DNA of 64,000 nt, from positions 2,443,671 to 2,507,670 of the forward strand of contig CAJSYZ010000002.1 in the NCBI GenBank assembly GCA_910574455.1, in the 5' to 3' direction. Origin of the DNA: Trichaptum fuscoviolaceum (taxonomy: Eukaryota > Basidiomycota > Agaricomycetes > Hymenochaetales > Trichaptaceae). Within the stretch, counting starts at the first letter, position 1. Every line of letters begins with the position of its first letter. The translations under genes were made by a program, and so were the position numbers. Of this stretch, positions 46,113-57,111 are shown in pieces. The notes beneath the pieces were generated by a model, which had not been told where the DNA came from, ran no database searches, and worked only from the letters and a program-made list of their open reading frames with translations.

Positions 46113-46987
46113 CCAAGAAAAACAACTTCGAATGGCGCGGACACGATGATCCTGCTAGCCATATACTTATGTAATGGATGTCTCCTTTCCTCTCACTGCT
46201 TGTAGTCTGCCAGTGGACGGCTTGATTTTCTTCTCTGTTTTCCGTTGCACCTATAAACAAGAACGACGTCTTGACGTGTGTCCAAACCTCAGAAAGGTGA
46301 GTTATTGCGGTATTGTTGCTCTGGATCGTCTAACTTCCATGTTGTCTTTCCTTACATAAAGTAGGATATACAGAATCCCAACCGAAATGATATCAACCTT
46401 TAACCCCCGATGAAGATGATGTATGATCATGTTGCAAGTACCTTCAGTATCCGATGCGCCACATTAGCACGTCTACGATCTGCCAACAACGCATGTTCAT
46501 CTAGCATCAGCATTGGTCGACTTGTCCTTGGACCCTCTATCGAAGCAGGAGACATAGTCTCATGTCTTCGCAAGACATCACGGTGATTGACGAACTTCTA
46601 TGATTACACTTGTGCCCAAACTAGCCTGGGGTGGCTTGGGCAATCTGGTCTATCTGCATTCCCAGTGACCTTAGAGTATGAAGTCCCTTGATTGGCTATA
46701 TTGCCTCACTTTATTCAAGACGTCAACCACAGACGATGGAGACATCGCAAGCTGTGGAAATACGGTCGGACGGAGCGCGCTTCGATTGCCTACTCGCAAA
46801 GAAGCTCGTGACTTCGGAATCTTCAGTGATTGAGAGACGACGTAGTGCAGAAGACACTACTGATCACTGTGATATAAAGAACAGTTATTGCCATTGTTAT
46901 ACATGTTGAGTGGGGGTTGGTATAATAGGATTGCAAGGTATCTCAAGCCAGACCATCATGTGATGCATTCGGTTAAACAAAATAGAC
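46113..46987. other. Intergenic region
   Basis: Promoter side of the PPR gene (-) and 3' side of the SPFH gene (-). A 73-codon frame at 46688-46909 (+) is not convincing. No repeats noticed. Confidence 0.45.
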
Positions 46988-48344
46988 TCAGGACACTGTG
47001 ACGGTTGGCATCGAAGTCTCTGAAACGGAACCTGCTGCGACAATCTTTGTCTCAGCATTCTTTTTCCATCGCTCCATATTCTCCACCTCGTATGCGTCTC
47101 GCCCGACAGTCCCCGCGTCACCAAAGAAGTAAGTTGAGTTGCCTGTTCCTCGGGCAATCGCTTTCAATTGTTCCAGTCGCCTGAGCTCTAGGAGAGCTTC
47201 AAGAGCCCGTTTTCTCTCGTCCTCACTCGGATCCTTCTCCCGGTTAGAAAGTGATCTGGCTAGAATGTCAACTTGTCGCGCGAGCGCTTCTCCTTCGTTT
47301 TGAGCTGCTTGTAGAAAACCTTCGGACTCCAAAATCATTTTCTGCTTTTGCCCGGCAGATGTGTTAAGCTGCGATTGAAGAGCTTTTATACAACTGAGTG
47401 TTGATTCCTGATTTATCGGCTCAAATTACTCACCTCCCTCGGACTCTAAGATAACCCTCTGTTTGTGGCCCTCTGCGACGTTGACAAGCGCTTGTGTGTC
47501 TAGAATCTTCTTGCGCCTGTCTCTCTCTGCGGCCATTTGCAGCTCGAGTTGTTTCTCAACCTCGCGGTTCGAGGGGTGGAAGTTTTGCACTTCAAATCGT
47601 GTACAATCGACACCCCATTTCTGATATACCGTTCAGACAAAAATGGTTAGCGAATGGAGATTTGAGATACGCTTACACTGATGCTTCCTCCAATAACGTC
47701 ATGCAGGCGGGTATTTATCTTATTTCTGTCGCCAATTACATCGTCGTACTAACTCAATGCTTAGCCAACGTATCATTGATGTCGGTGCGTGGCTTACTGT
47801 AAAATGGCCGATGACAGAGCGCATTGCGGACGTTCCTATATTTCTGACATTTGTCTTGAAGTCATGCACACTAACATAAACCACAAAATTAGCTTATGGT
47901 AGTTATTAACTGATAGAAGATGAAAGCATACCTGAAGCAAGCGTTGTAACTGTCATTCACACGGAAGAAAAGAGACCCAGAAACAAGGACAGGAACATTG
48001 TCGCTTGTGAACCCATTTAAGTCCGTGATATTCACCTGTTTAAATAATTCAAGTTGTTGATGATTAAACTAGATGGATCAAGGACTAACCGAAGTTTCTC
48101 GCATATCAACCTCATGCACTGTATGAATTAGAGGAATCATAAGGCTTAGTCCAGCATCCAGCTTAACGGGACTACGCCCAAGAGTCAGTCTCCACCCTTC
48201 ATGCCCTTGCTGAATGATGGTGAAGAAATTCCTGCGCTGGCTATCTGCGGACAGTCGTCCGGTATTCACTGAGTTCACCATCTGTGAAAGTGCGGTTGGT
48301 CGACGGATAGCATTATAAGCCGTAGCTCTAGAGGCACCAATCAT
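46988..48344 (-). CDS. Stomatin-like SPFH/Band 7 protein, probably mitochondrial (SLP-2 type)
   Basis: Membrane-scaffold protein of the SPFH superfamily; mitochondrial members organise cardiolipin-rich inner-membrane domains. The start at 48344 gives a basic leader (MIGASRATAYNAIRRPTALS, then RLSADSQRRNFFTI). The SPFH core begins QQGHEGWRLTLGRSPVKLDA and includes LSLMIPLIHTVHEVDMRETS, VNITDLNGFTSDNVPVLVSG, the exon with VHDFKTNVRNIGTSAMRSVI, and RLHDVIGGSISKWGVDCTRF. The C-terminal half is the usual coiled coil (EKQLELQMAAERDRRKKIL, VAEGHKQRVILESEG, LQAAQNEGEALARQVDILA). About eight exons. It differs from classic SLP-2 near the start of the domain, so the exact subgroup is open. Confidence 0.8.
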
Positions 48345-48722
48345 GCCGAGGTCTGGGTTTCGTGAGTGAATGAGGATGAAGGATGAAGACGGCAAACGGA
48401 TCTCAGATGTGTTGCAGTAAGCAGATTGAGATCGACGGACGTACTTGGAGGCAATATTTATATGCACTTTCTGCGTGCCGAGGGATGGCAGCGAGTGACG
48501 CGTATATACACAGTGAGCTTGCAGGTGCCGGCAGCGCAGGACGTACGAATTATCGCGGCACGGCACAACTGCCTGACAGTGCCGAGATGTCCTTATTTAT
48601 GTGTTGTTTGTACCAACTTTCAATCAATTTACAAGGTGAGAAGGAATGCAACGAATAAATTACAAGAATCTTGCAGAGAATCCAGACGTGATTGAAACAA
48701 CAGAAAAGCGACTACCAAAAGA
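48345..48722. other. Short intergenic region
   Basis: Promoter of the SPFH gene and 3' flank of the golgin gene, both minus strand. Nothing else seen. Confidence 0.5.
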
Positions 48723-51700
48723 TCAGGTCACCTTTGCCACAAGGCGACGTGTCTCTTGAGGAGTGAAATGTAAGATAATGGAAAGCACACGAACGAGATG
48801 AGGCTTATTGAATAAGGATTAGAATGAGGACGAACTCTGTGCGAAAGATGACGATTGACTCACCCTCATTTCCTTGTGTTCTAAGAATTGCATAATGACA
48901 TTCCGTAAGTATTCCAGATTGACCTCCTCGTCGTTCTTCGAAGGAGCGGGGGATGCCGTCCGGGATAAGGACGCGGAGCCTGAGGACGAAGGAGGTGGCG
49001 AAGCCAAACGTGACTCCGAAGGATTCTCTTGCCGTCCAACCATGCTCCAATATCCAATACCGGGGTTCCGTTGCCGTTCTAAAAGGGCAGCGGAGCTTTG
49101 CACCTTCCGAAGCTCCTCCCGAAGTGCCTGCGTGATGGTCAGACTCCGAATTTTCTAATTAAGTGGAGACCAACTAACCTTGTTCGATGCCTTTATCTGA
49201 GCCTCACGTTCTCTAGACTCTTTCGCTTCAGTCTCTGCTACATGTACTTTAGCAGTAAGTTCGGATGCTTGGCTTTGTAAAAGGCCCTAAAGTAAAACAG
49301 AAATCAAATCAGTTTACGCGCACCTCTGAATCAATGGGCTAACTCACCTCTAGCTCAGCGGCTCGCTCTTGCTGACGAGATAATTCCAAGATTTGCTCCT
49401 TATACGAGGCGACTTGTCGAGAGAGGTCATCGATTTGGGACCTTAGATCAGCGACCTGTTCTTCACTGATGCCCTTCGTCTGAGCTGACGAATTGATTGT
49501 GTTGCGCAGCTCTTCATTTTCCAGTGTTTTCTGTTGTAGACTATGACTTAGACCGGACTCAATTTCATTCCTCTCTTTCTCAGCTAGTGCAAGCTGCGAT
49601 GTTAGGTCGGCGATTTTAGCTTCATACCTGGCCTCCAAGGCCGCACGAAGGCGGGATGAATCTTCGTCGGATATTGAAGGACGTGCCTCTCGATATTCAA
49701 GTTCTCGACGACAATCTGCGAGTTCTTCAGACAGAAGTGCATTCCGTTCTGATATTTCTCGAAGTTGGAACTGCAATTCCGACTGTCCGCTTTCTAGCGA
49801 TTCGAGACGGGATTGAGATGACTCGAGTTCAGCTTGTCGAAGTTGCAGTTGATCAAAGAGACTGTCGCGTTCTTTGTTCAATGACCTGACAGAATTTTCA
49901 AGCGACTGGATTTTTGAGGTCTTTGCCGCATTATCTTTCTGATATGTTGCCTTACAATCACGGTTAGCGTTGGTCACTGATGGGTGGAATATTGGTGTTC
50001 ACCTTCAAAGATGCGATTTCGAGTTCAAGTTGTCCTTTCCGAGCTTGGAATTCCTTCTCTAACCGATCTTTCAACGTCTCGAGCTCCCTATCGAAATGGG
50101 CCTTCAATCCTGCGATGTCCTTCTCCTTCTCGGACCTTACGGTGTCAATTTCTTTCTCAAGCTTCGCCTTCTCAACCTTATCCTTCTCTCGCTCAGCCTT
50201 TTCCGCCTCTCTCTGGCTGGCGACCTCCCTTGCAACATCATCTCGCTCCTTTTCCGCCTTTACCAACTTCTGCCGAACAGTTTTCAGAAGGCTAATTGCC
50301 TTGATGCGTTTCTCCTCCTCCTCCTTGGCGGCTTCCCTCAGTTTCTGAGCCTCTGCCTTCAGTTGGTCCATCCCTTCTTGTCGCTTGCGCGTTTCCTCCG
50401 TGATTTGAGCATTCGACTTCTCAGCTGCTTTTAAAAGTGCTTCTGTTTCTTCGAGTTGTTTACGAAGGCTATTGACTAGCTCAGACTGTGAGCGACTTTC
50501 TAAGCGATGCGTATCACGAAGCTCTTCAATTCGTTCGTCATATGCTAGCAGACAAAAACATTGAGACGGATCACAAGATCAAAACTCGATTCGTTGACTC
50601 ACTTCGCAGCTTGTTCTGTAATCGCTTAACCTCCTCTTCCGACGTCTGAAAAGACAATGAGATGATACGCTGATTAGCTCGTAGAAAAACCGTACATTGT
50701 GTTTCGCATGTATGTCTTGCAAATAATGTCTCAGTCCTACGATGTCAGATATCTTCTTTATGGGTGTCAATTCCCCCAGTATCCCACTTGCAGACTCATG
50801 AGAATTTCTTAGCTCCTCAAGAGCGTTATTGGCATCTGTAATCACGTATAAGAAATAGATAAATGCATGTATATTAAGTTTATCACCCGCTAGCCTCTGT
50901 TCCAAACTGTTCACTAGCCTCTTGAGGCTGCTCGAGCTCGCAATCTCAGCTTCCGCTGCTTCATCCAACGAAGGAGGCCGAGATGATTGTGTTGCAGCAA
51001 GGTTGGTAGGATTAGGAGAGAACGGGGGAAGAGGTATATCTGCTTCTGGGAGACGAGCAGATGGATCTACCTGAATGTCGTCCGCTGCCGGTCTTCCTTC
51101 GCTTTCTTGCAAGCTTTCCTTCTCTGTTACTTCCACATCTCCTTCGTCCTCAATATCCACCACCCCGGCATCTACCTCATCCTTCACTTCCACTTCAGAA
51201 GCACCCGCATTCACCATTTCCTCTGGTTCCTGGACCAGTTTCTCCAGCGCCATTTGTAGTGGATCAGTATAAGTCCCTTCCGTCGGTGTCGAGCTTGCAA
51301 CGTTTAAGGGAGGTGGGGAAGCATCGGCTCGAGAAGGCGTAGATAACTGCAGAGGGGATTCCGGAAGCGGGGTCGACTTCGGCGAAAGTATAGTATCGTT
51401 GTTCTTCGCTATAATGGGTTTAGGAGAGGATGAGTGTGAGATAACATCGGGAGTCGTGACATTCGAGGCTTCTCCAATTGCGAAGGAGGCCTTCAACCTG
51501 TCTTCTAAGGTAGGCTTTGAAACTGGTCTGAGTTCCCTGTCCGGTCTTGGGGAACCTCTGCCATCTGGAGAAGTGCCAGTGAACGGACGTTGTGAAGCTA
51601 GAGATTTCCTCAAATTAGTTATCGCCGATTCAGCCAAAAGGCCTGTAGATTGCGTTATGTTTCTGCCTGCGCTTGACAGGTCGAAAGAGCCCCGTGAAGT

Positions 51701-51811
51701 AGCGCCAGGCCGTTCTGGAGAGAAATCCTGTGATTCTGATCGCCCAGTCCGCGCCGGTCGAGGCTGGGGTTGTGCAAGGTCTTCAACCAAGCTTCGTAGT
51801 CCGGAGAACAT
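48723..51811 (-). CDS. IMH1: GRIP-domain golgin (Imh1-like)
   Basis: Peripheral trans-Golgi tethering protein recruited by the GTPase Arl1. The N-terminal 300 residues (start MFSGLRSLVEDLAQPQPRPA) are Ser/Pro-rich and acidic, probably disordered. From about residue 310 (SSSLKRLVNSLEQRLAG) the protein is one long coiled coil over several exons (KEEEEKRIKAISLLKTVRQ, KAEREKDKVEKAKLEKEID, SVRSLNKERDSLFDQLQLR). The C-terminal GRIP domain is EVNLEYLRNVIMQFLEHKEM, then an intron, then PHLVRVLSIILHFTPQETRR and the stop at 48723. The conserved Tyr that contacts Arl1 is present in NLEYL. Roughly 900 residues, near the size of Imh1. The antisense frames in this region are shadows of the coiled coil. Confidence 0.85.
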
Positions 51812-52095
51812 GGCGACAAGTCAAAGACCGCCAAAGTTCAATCAGAAGGACTAATACCAGCTCAAGCACTTACCACAGGCTGTAGGCATAGTGCTGCGCT
51901 TCGCAGAAGTTCAAACTCGTTTACATAAGCAACTCCACGTCAAACAAAATATTGTTGAAGGTTAGACTCGAAATACTTCAATTAGATTTCATTATCATGC
52001 TGTGTTCCATGAAGGAGGAGTAACAAATAATTATCTATGCTAATGAGTGGGGATAACATTATACAAATGTGCAAAGATTTTGGGAGAATAGCATT

Positions 52096-54035
52096 CTATT
52101 CGATGACCTTGGTCACAATACCAGTGCCAACTATAGAAAATAGTTAGACAGCGTTACTTTCGATTGTGCGGTTTTACTCACTAGTTTTTCCTCCTTCACG
52201 GAGTGTGAAACGGGTACCAACTTCTGCAGCAACGTCATGGACGAGGTCACAAACCATCTCAACGTTGTCTCCAGGCATAACCATCTTCTCATTCGCATCA
52301 GGTGTACCGTCAGGGAAGGTGAGGGAGACAGTGATGTCAGCAGTTCGCAGGAATAGCTGGGGTCTGTAGTTGGACATGAAAGGAGTGTAGCGACCACCTT
52401 CGTCCTTGGTGAGAACCTTCAAAGGGACCAAAAAGTCTGAGGAGGATACATTTATGAGAAAGGACAATACACACGTAGATCTGAGCTTGGAACTTCTTGA
52501 CGGGCTTGATGGAACCAGGGGCGACAATAACCATACCACGGCGAACTTGCTCGCGCTTGACACCACGCAAAAGAGCACCCATGTTGTCACCCGGCTCGCC
52601 CTACCGAAGTGAGATGTGAGATACACGAAAGTTGAAACATAGAGTTACTTACTCGATCTAATTCCTTGTGGAACATCTCTGAACATACAATCAGCCTCTA
52701 AGGTTGCAAATGTTGTACAGGCAAAGGAACACATACCAATACCGGTAAGAGTGGTCTTGAAGGTAGCGCCAAGTCCAACAATTTCAACATCATCACCCTT
52801 GTTGATCACACCGCGCTCGACCTAATTCTATCGTCAGCGAGATCAAGGCAACATATAGACTTTCTACGCACACGACCAGTGCAGACAGTTCCACGTCCAG
52901 AGATAGAGAAGACATCTATTTGTAACATTAGCAGTCATTTGATTATTGATTAACAAGTCCGTACCCTCGACCGGCATAAGGAAGGGCTTGTCGAAGTCAC
53001 CTGGAAGGGAATGGTCAGAAGAGAATGTAGTGTACGTCCATGAGACATACGGGGAGGAACTTCAAGCCACTCATCACATGCCGCGACGAGAGCCCTAATC
53101 TTCTCAGACCCAGTCTCGGGATTGCGTCCCTCAAGAGCAGCCAAAGCCGAGCCCATAATGATAGGCGTGTTTTCACCGTCAAAGTTGTATGTGGAGAGGA
53201 GATCCCGAATTTCCATGTCGACCAATTCCAACATTTCTGGGTCGTCAACCTGGTCGACTTTGTTGATAAAGACGACGAGTTTCTTGATTCCAACCTGACG
53301 AGCGAGCAGAAGATGTTCCCGAGTCTGCGGCATTTGTCCGTCCGTAGCGGAGACAACCTTATTAAGAAAACTGTTTTAGCATCTGGTTCGAATGTTACAT
53401 CTTTAAGACACTTACAATAATTGCACCGTCCATTTGAGCAGCACCAGTAATCATGTTCTTGATGTCTAGAAGCCATCAAGACATGCTTTAATATACGTGT
53501 ATCCTCACTCACAATCAGCATGTCCAGGACAATCAATGTGACCATAGTGCCGTTTATCCGTCTCATATTCGACGTGCGCAGAGTTGATAGTGATGCCACG
53601 AGCCTTTTCCTCTGGTGCCTTGTCAATCTGAGCGTAGTCCGTGAACTTTGCACCGCCCCCCTCAGCCAGAACTTTTGTGATGGCTGCTGTTAAGGTCGTC
53701 TTTCCGTGATCAACGTGACCAATGGTTCCAATGTTCATGTGAGGCTTTGCACGAGAGAACTTGCCCGACACCTCAGCATAACCACGTCGAAGCACTAACC
53801 ATGTTCGTCAGCTACCTTAGATACAGCCTAGAAGACTGACGCTTACTGATGGATCCAACATGGCTTCGAGGAGCAGTCCGTAGTGCAGTAACCCGCGTAG
53901 ACACGAAAGGCCTGGTGAACGCTGCATCTTTTTTTCAGACAATTGTATATTCAAAAGGAGGAAAAACAACGAACCTGCAGAAGAAAAGAGTCTTCGACCA
54001 GCCAAAGCTGGCGCAGCCAGCTGAATCCCCAACAT
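52096..54035 (-). CDS. TUF1: Mitochondrial translation elongation factor Tu
   Basis: GTPase that delivers aminoacyl-tRNA to the mitochondrial ribosome. The start at 54035 encodes a matrix-targeting leader over two exons ([15 protein letters not shown], then [20 protein letters not shown]), joined to [21 protein letters not shown]1 is [10 protein letters not shown]2 is in ARGITIN; G3 is DCPGHAD; G4 is NKVD; the G5 region is GSALAALEG. Domain 2 has [19 protein letters not shown] and [14 protein letters not shown]; domain 3 has [11 protein letters not shown] and [13 protein letters not shown], ending GIVTKVIE. About 13 short exons. The [18 protein letters not shown] stretch confirms a mitochondrial rather than cytosolic EF1A-type protein. 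Divergent from PEX14 with 217 bp between starts. Confidence 0.95.
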
Positions 54036-54252
54036 TCTGCAGCTCTGCGTGCAAGTGAGAATCTGAAGAAATGAAACTGGCCGATTGCAAGACGCGAAAA
54101 CTCATAAGAATATCCCTGTGACTGTGACATGCCGCCAAGTTACAGCCCTGCAGGGCTCGTCACGTCACGCGTGCGACGGCTGAATTCACATGTGCGGCTC
54201 TAACCGCTGAGTTGACCGTGCCCTCCTTGAGTCCTTGCTCTCGACGTTCACC
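54036..54252. promoter_or_regulatory. Bidirectional promoter, TUF1 / PEX14
   Basis: 217 bp between the two start codons. GC-rich, with repeated ACGTCACGCGTG-type E-box/CRE-like sequence near 54158-54172; the factor that binds is unknown. Confidence 0.4.
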
Positions 54253-55403
54253 ATGGCCTCCTTAGACCGAACTGAGCTCGTGCGGAATGCGATTGCTTTC
54301 CTGTCCGACCCAAAGGTACCTTTTTTTTCTCATAGTGTATGTATAAGAAGACCTGAAATTTACGCCGAAAATCCAGAGTCAATCCTCCCCACTCGCTCAG
54401 CGCATACAGTTTCTTGAGGCGAAAGGTCTGAGACCAGGAGAGATCGAAGAGGTACTGAAGCAGGTAGCTTTAAGCCAGAACACGACGAGCCAGGCCTCAT
54501 CGTATCAGCCTTACCCTCAATATGGCCCGGCTCCGGCACCTTACCCTCTAATGGGCCCTCCTCAACGACAGCCTCTAGACTGGAGAGATTATTTCGTATG
54601 TCTCCCTTTTATCCAACTTCTCTAGGAATATACTCACTTGATTACGCGCTAGATCATGGCAGTCGTGTCTGGCTCTTTTGTCTTTGGGGCAGTATCCCTA
54701 GCACGAGTAAGTCTTGCTTTTCCTTCCCGACTTGTCTTCCTTCTCACTGGATGGTTCAGAAATACCTCATGCCCCACCTTCGACCCCCGTCTTCGACAGC
54801 ATACGAAGAGGACAGAGATGCCTTGACCGCTCAGTTCGATGCCGCTGAAGCGCTGCTGAAAGAAATCCAATCCGAGACCGCAGCTGTCCGGCAAGCCGTG
54901 GAGGAGCAAAAAGTCAAGGTTGATCAGACAACTCAAGAGGTTGAGGGGGTAGTCAAAGAAATGCGTGAAGGGGAGGCAAAGACCCGAGATGAGATGCGCG
55001 AAATCCGAGAAGAGATCAACTCGATCCGTGAAATGCTTCCAAAGGTGTGGCTGTTTTCACCTCCCCTCTAATTCCATAGTGACCATTATCTTTGCAGATG
55101 ATCGAGAAAAATAAAGAAAACCAAACGCAATCCCTAGGGGAGCTACAGCAAGAGCTAAAGTCACTGAAGGCACTCCTGCTCAGTCGCGGTCCGAGCTTTG
55201 CTGCTCCATCCCCATCCCCAGTGCCTAGCTTCGTTGGCCGACCATCTATACCATCGTGGCAGCTCGCGGCAAGCTCGCAAAGTGAATCAACCACTAGTGC
55301 AACGGCGGGGCCTTCAACTTCCTCCAATTCCCCATTACCGACATCGATTTCGACCGAAAAAGAACCTGAATCGTCCTCAAGCGCAACCGTGACAACTCCT
55401 TAA
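54253..55403 (+). CDS. PEX14: Peroxin 14 (peroxisomal import docking protein)
   Basis: Membrane component of the peroxisomal docking complex that binds the cargo receptor Pex5. The conserved N-terminal three-helix domain is RTELVRNAIAFLSDPK (exon 1, 54253-54315), then after an intron SPLAQRIQFLEAKGLRPGEI and EEVLKQVA; the last part is the Pex5-binding face. A Gln/Pro-rich spacer leads to LDWRDYFIMAVVSGSFVFGA, the membrane segment. After RKYLMPHLRPP comes a long coiled coil (DALTAQFDAAEALLKEIQSE, KTRDEMREIREEINSIREML), then MIEKNKENQTQSLGELQQEL. The Ser/Pro-rich C-terminus ends ATVTTP. Five exons, about 300 residues. All features of the family are present in the expected order. Confidence 0.92.
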
Positions 55404-55674
55404 TATCATACATTACATAGTTATAGCAATACTACCGTCCTTTAATTTATTATTCTGGAACCATCTTTGCATGTGCGATGAGCTACAAGTCAAGTGTCGT
55501 TGGTTATTGTAACCCGTAAATTTATCTTCTTCCTTACTAAAAGATGGTATGGTATGTATACTATAAGAGGTGTTCACCGAGTCAACTCGAAGAAGCGGAG
55601 TCCCGAACCAACGCGTCTTGTGTTGGACGTAAGATAGCTTCTCTACGCATCCAAACCATCCCTCTGTATCTGCC

Positions 55675-56463
55675 ATGTCTGTCCTCGCTGCTCTCCGCCA
55701 ATCATCCCGAGCGTCTCTTCGCTCGCAATCACTTTGGGCGCAGCAGCGCGTCCAACGACTTTCACCGTTCGTCAGAACGCTCGTTAGTGCGTAGCCGTAA
55801 CAGATCATGTCCTGACTTGATTTTTTAACTCGGGACGTCACCAGCGAAGAAGTACACGACAGACCATGAGCTTGTCGTTTTCGATGACGCGACGAACCTT
55901 GGGACAGTGTCCATCACGAACTACGCGCAATCCAGCCTCGGGGACGTTGTCTTCGTCGAGCTGCCGTCGAAGGGGACGACAGTGTCTCAGGGCGGTATGT
56001 CCGCGTCTCGCGCGTTCTATCTCTCACAATTTTTTCTGATATCTGGTGTTTATTCGCCCATAGACCAAATAGGCGCGGTTGAGAGCGTCAAGGCTGCATC
56101 CGATATTGTTGAGCGCTTTCCACCAACCTTCATGCTCATACACTCATGTTGACTGTCTACTTTCACATGCAATTAGTACTCGCCCGTCTCCGGAACCGTC
56201 GAGGAAGTCAACGAAGGACTCGGAGAGCAGCCTGGACTCATCAACAAGTCGGCAGAAGACAAGGGTGAGCGAGGGATACTTCTCCGCAAGGACTTTCTGA
56301 CTCTAGTGGCAATGCAGCTTGGTTGTGCAAGATTAAACTATCTGACCCGAGTGAGGTAAGCAATCTCTCCTCAGAAATCAAGAAGACATTCTAATGGCGC
56401 ATTGAACAGCTGGATGACCTAATGGATGCTGCGGCGTATGAAAAGCACTGCGAATCGTCGTAG
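55675..56463 (+). CDS. GCV3: Glycine cleavage system H protein, mitochondrial
   Basis: Lipoyl carrier that shuttles the aminomethyl group between the P, T and L proteins of glycine decarboxylase in the mitochondrial matrix. Exon 1 (start 55675) is a leader rich in Arg/Ser ([20 protein letters not shown]). The mature part begins [19 protein letters not shown], followed by [20 protein letters not shown]. The next short exon carries the lipoylation site ([11 protein letters not shown], Lys is the modified residue). Then come [33 protein letters not shown] and [12 protein letters not shown]. The exon junctions fall in conserved places; the donor after the lipoyl exon reads GTTGAG, which is weak. 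About 170 residues, normal for the family. Ends 201 bp from the convergent complex I subunit gene. Confidence 0.94.
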
Positions 56464-56664
56464 GCAAAGGTGGTGCTTTGTTTTATCTTTGGTTATACCT
56501 AGCATAGACGTTCTCGTTATCTTTTTACACCTCCTTACGTTTTATATCGACGTTCAACCGTTGCACGTTCCCGTCTTCAACCTAGTTAAAGTAGACTTTG
56601 CTTTGCGTGATTTCTAAAGAGGATATGCAGAGATGTACGACAGGGATGGTGTGAAGGCGCAAGG

Positions 56665-57111
56665 TTATGACGGTTTGTATTCGACATTCTCTCCCCGGGC
56701 TTCCATGCGCGCCTTCGCCTCCTTGAGAGCCCAAGTTTGGATGCTACAGACAATGGTCAGTATATCGCAATCAGATGTTGTATATACAATGCACGCACCT
56801 TGTATCGGGTTTATAGTACATCAAGACCACAGCCAATCCCATGCTGCCAAACATGCCCCAATACCACATCGTCTCCCAGCTTTCCTTCTGACGCTTTTGG
56901 CCAGGTGGTGGTGGCTTAAATCGACGACAGAAGTTTCGTTAGCATCTTGCAAGTTACAGCCGCCAGACACGATACGCCGCACACTCACCTTCTCAGCAAA
57001 CAGCCAGCCAGTGGGTTCATTGTAATGAGGTGCACCCCCCGCCGCCCGCCTCTGGAGGGCTGGGCGAGAGGTAATAAGTCGCGGCACCCGCCGCGAGACT
57101 GTAGAGAGCAT
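56665..57111 (-). CDS. NDUFB11: Complex I subunit ESSS / NDUFB11
   Basis: Supernumerary single-span subunit of the membrane arm of mitochondrial NADH:ubiquinone oxidoreductase. Three exons. The first is a matrix leader (LSTVSRRVPRLITSRPALQR) followed by GGAPHYNEPTGWLFAEK. The second is PPPPGQKRQKESWETMWYWG with a membrane helix (GMFGSMGLAVVLMYY) and KPDTS. The third is IQTWALKEAKARMEARGE, ending VEYKPS at 56665. The order NEPTG-LF-EK, PPGQKR-ESWE, YKPDTSIQTWA matches the fungal ESSS subunit. About 109 residues. Antisense frames across it (56633-57025) are not genes. Confidence 0.88.

Noticed and set aside
49656..51854. Several plus-strand frames across the golgin coiled coil
   Set aside because: Typical antisense shadows of Lys/Glu-rich coding sequence; the minus frame has the GRIP domain and continuous coiled coil.
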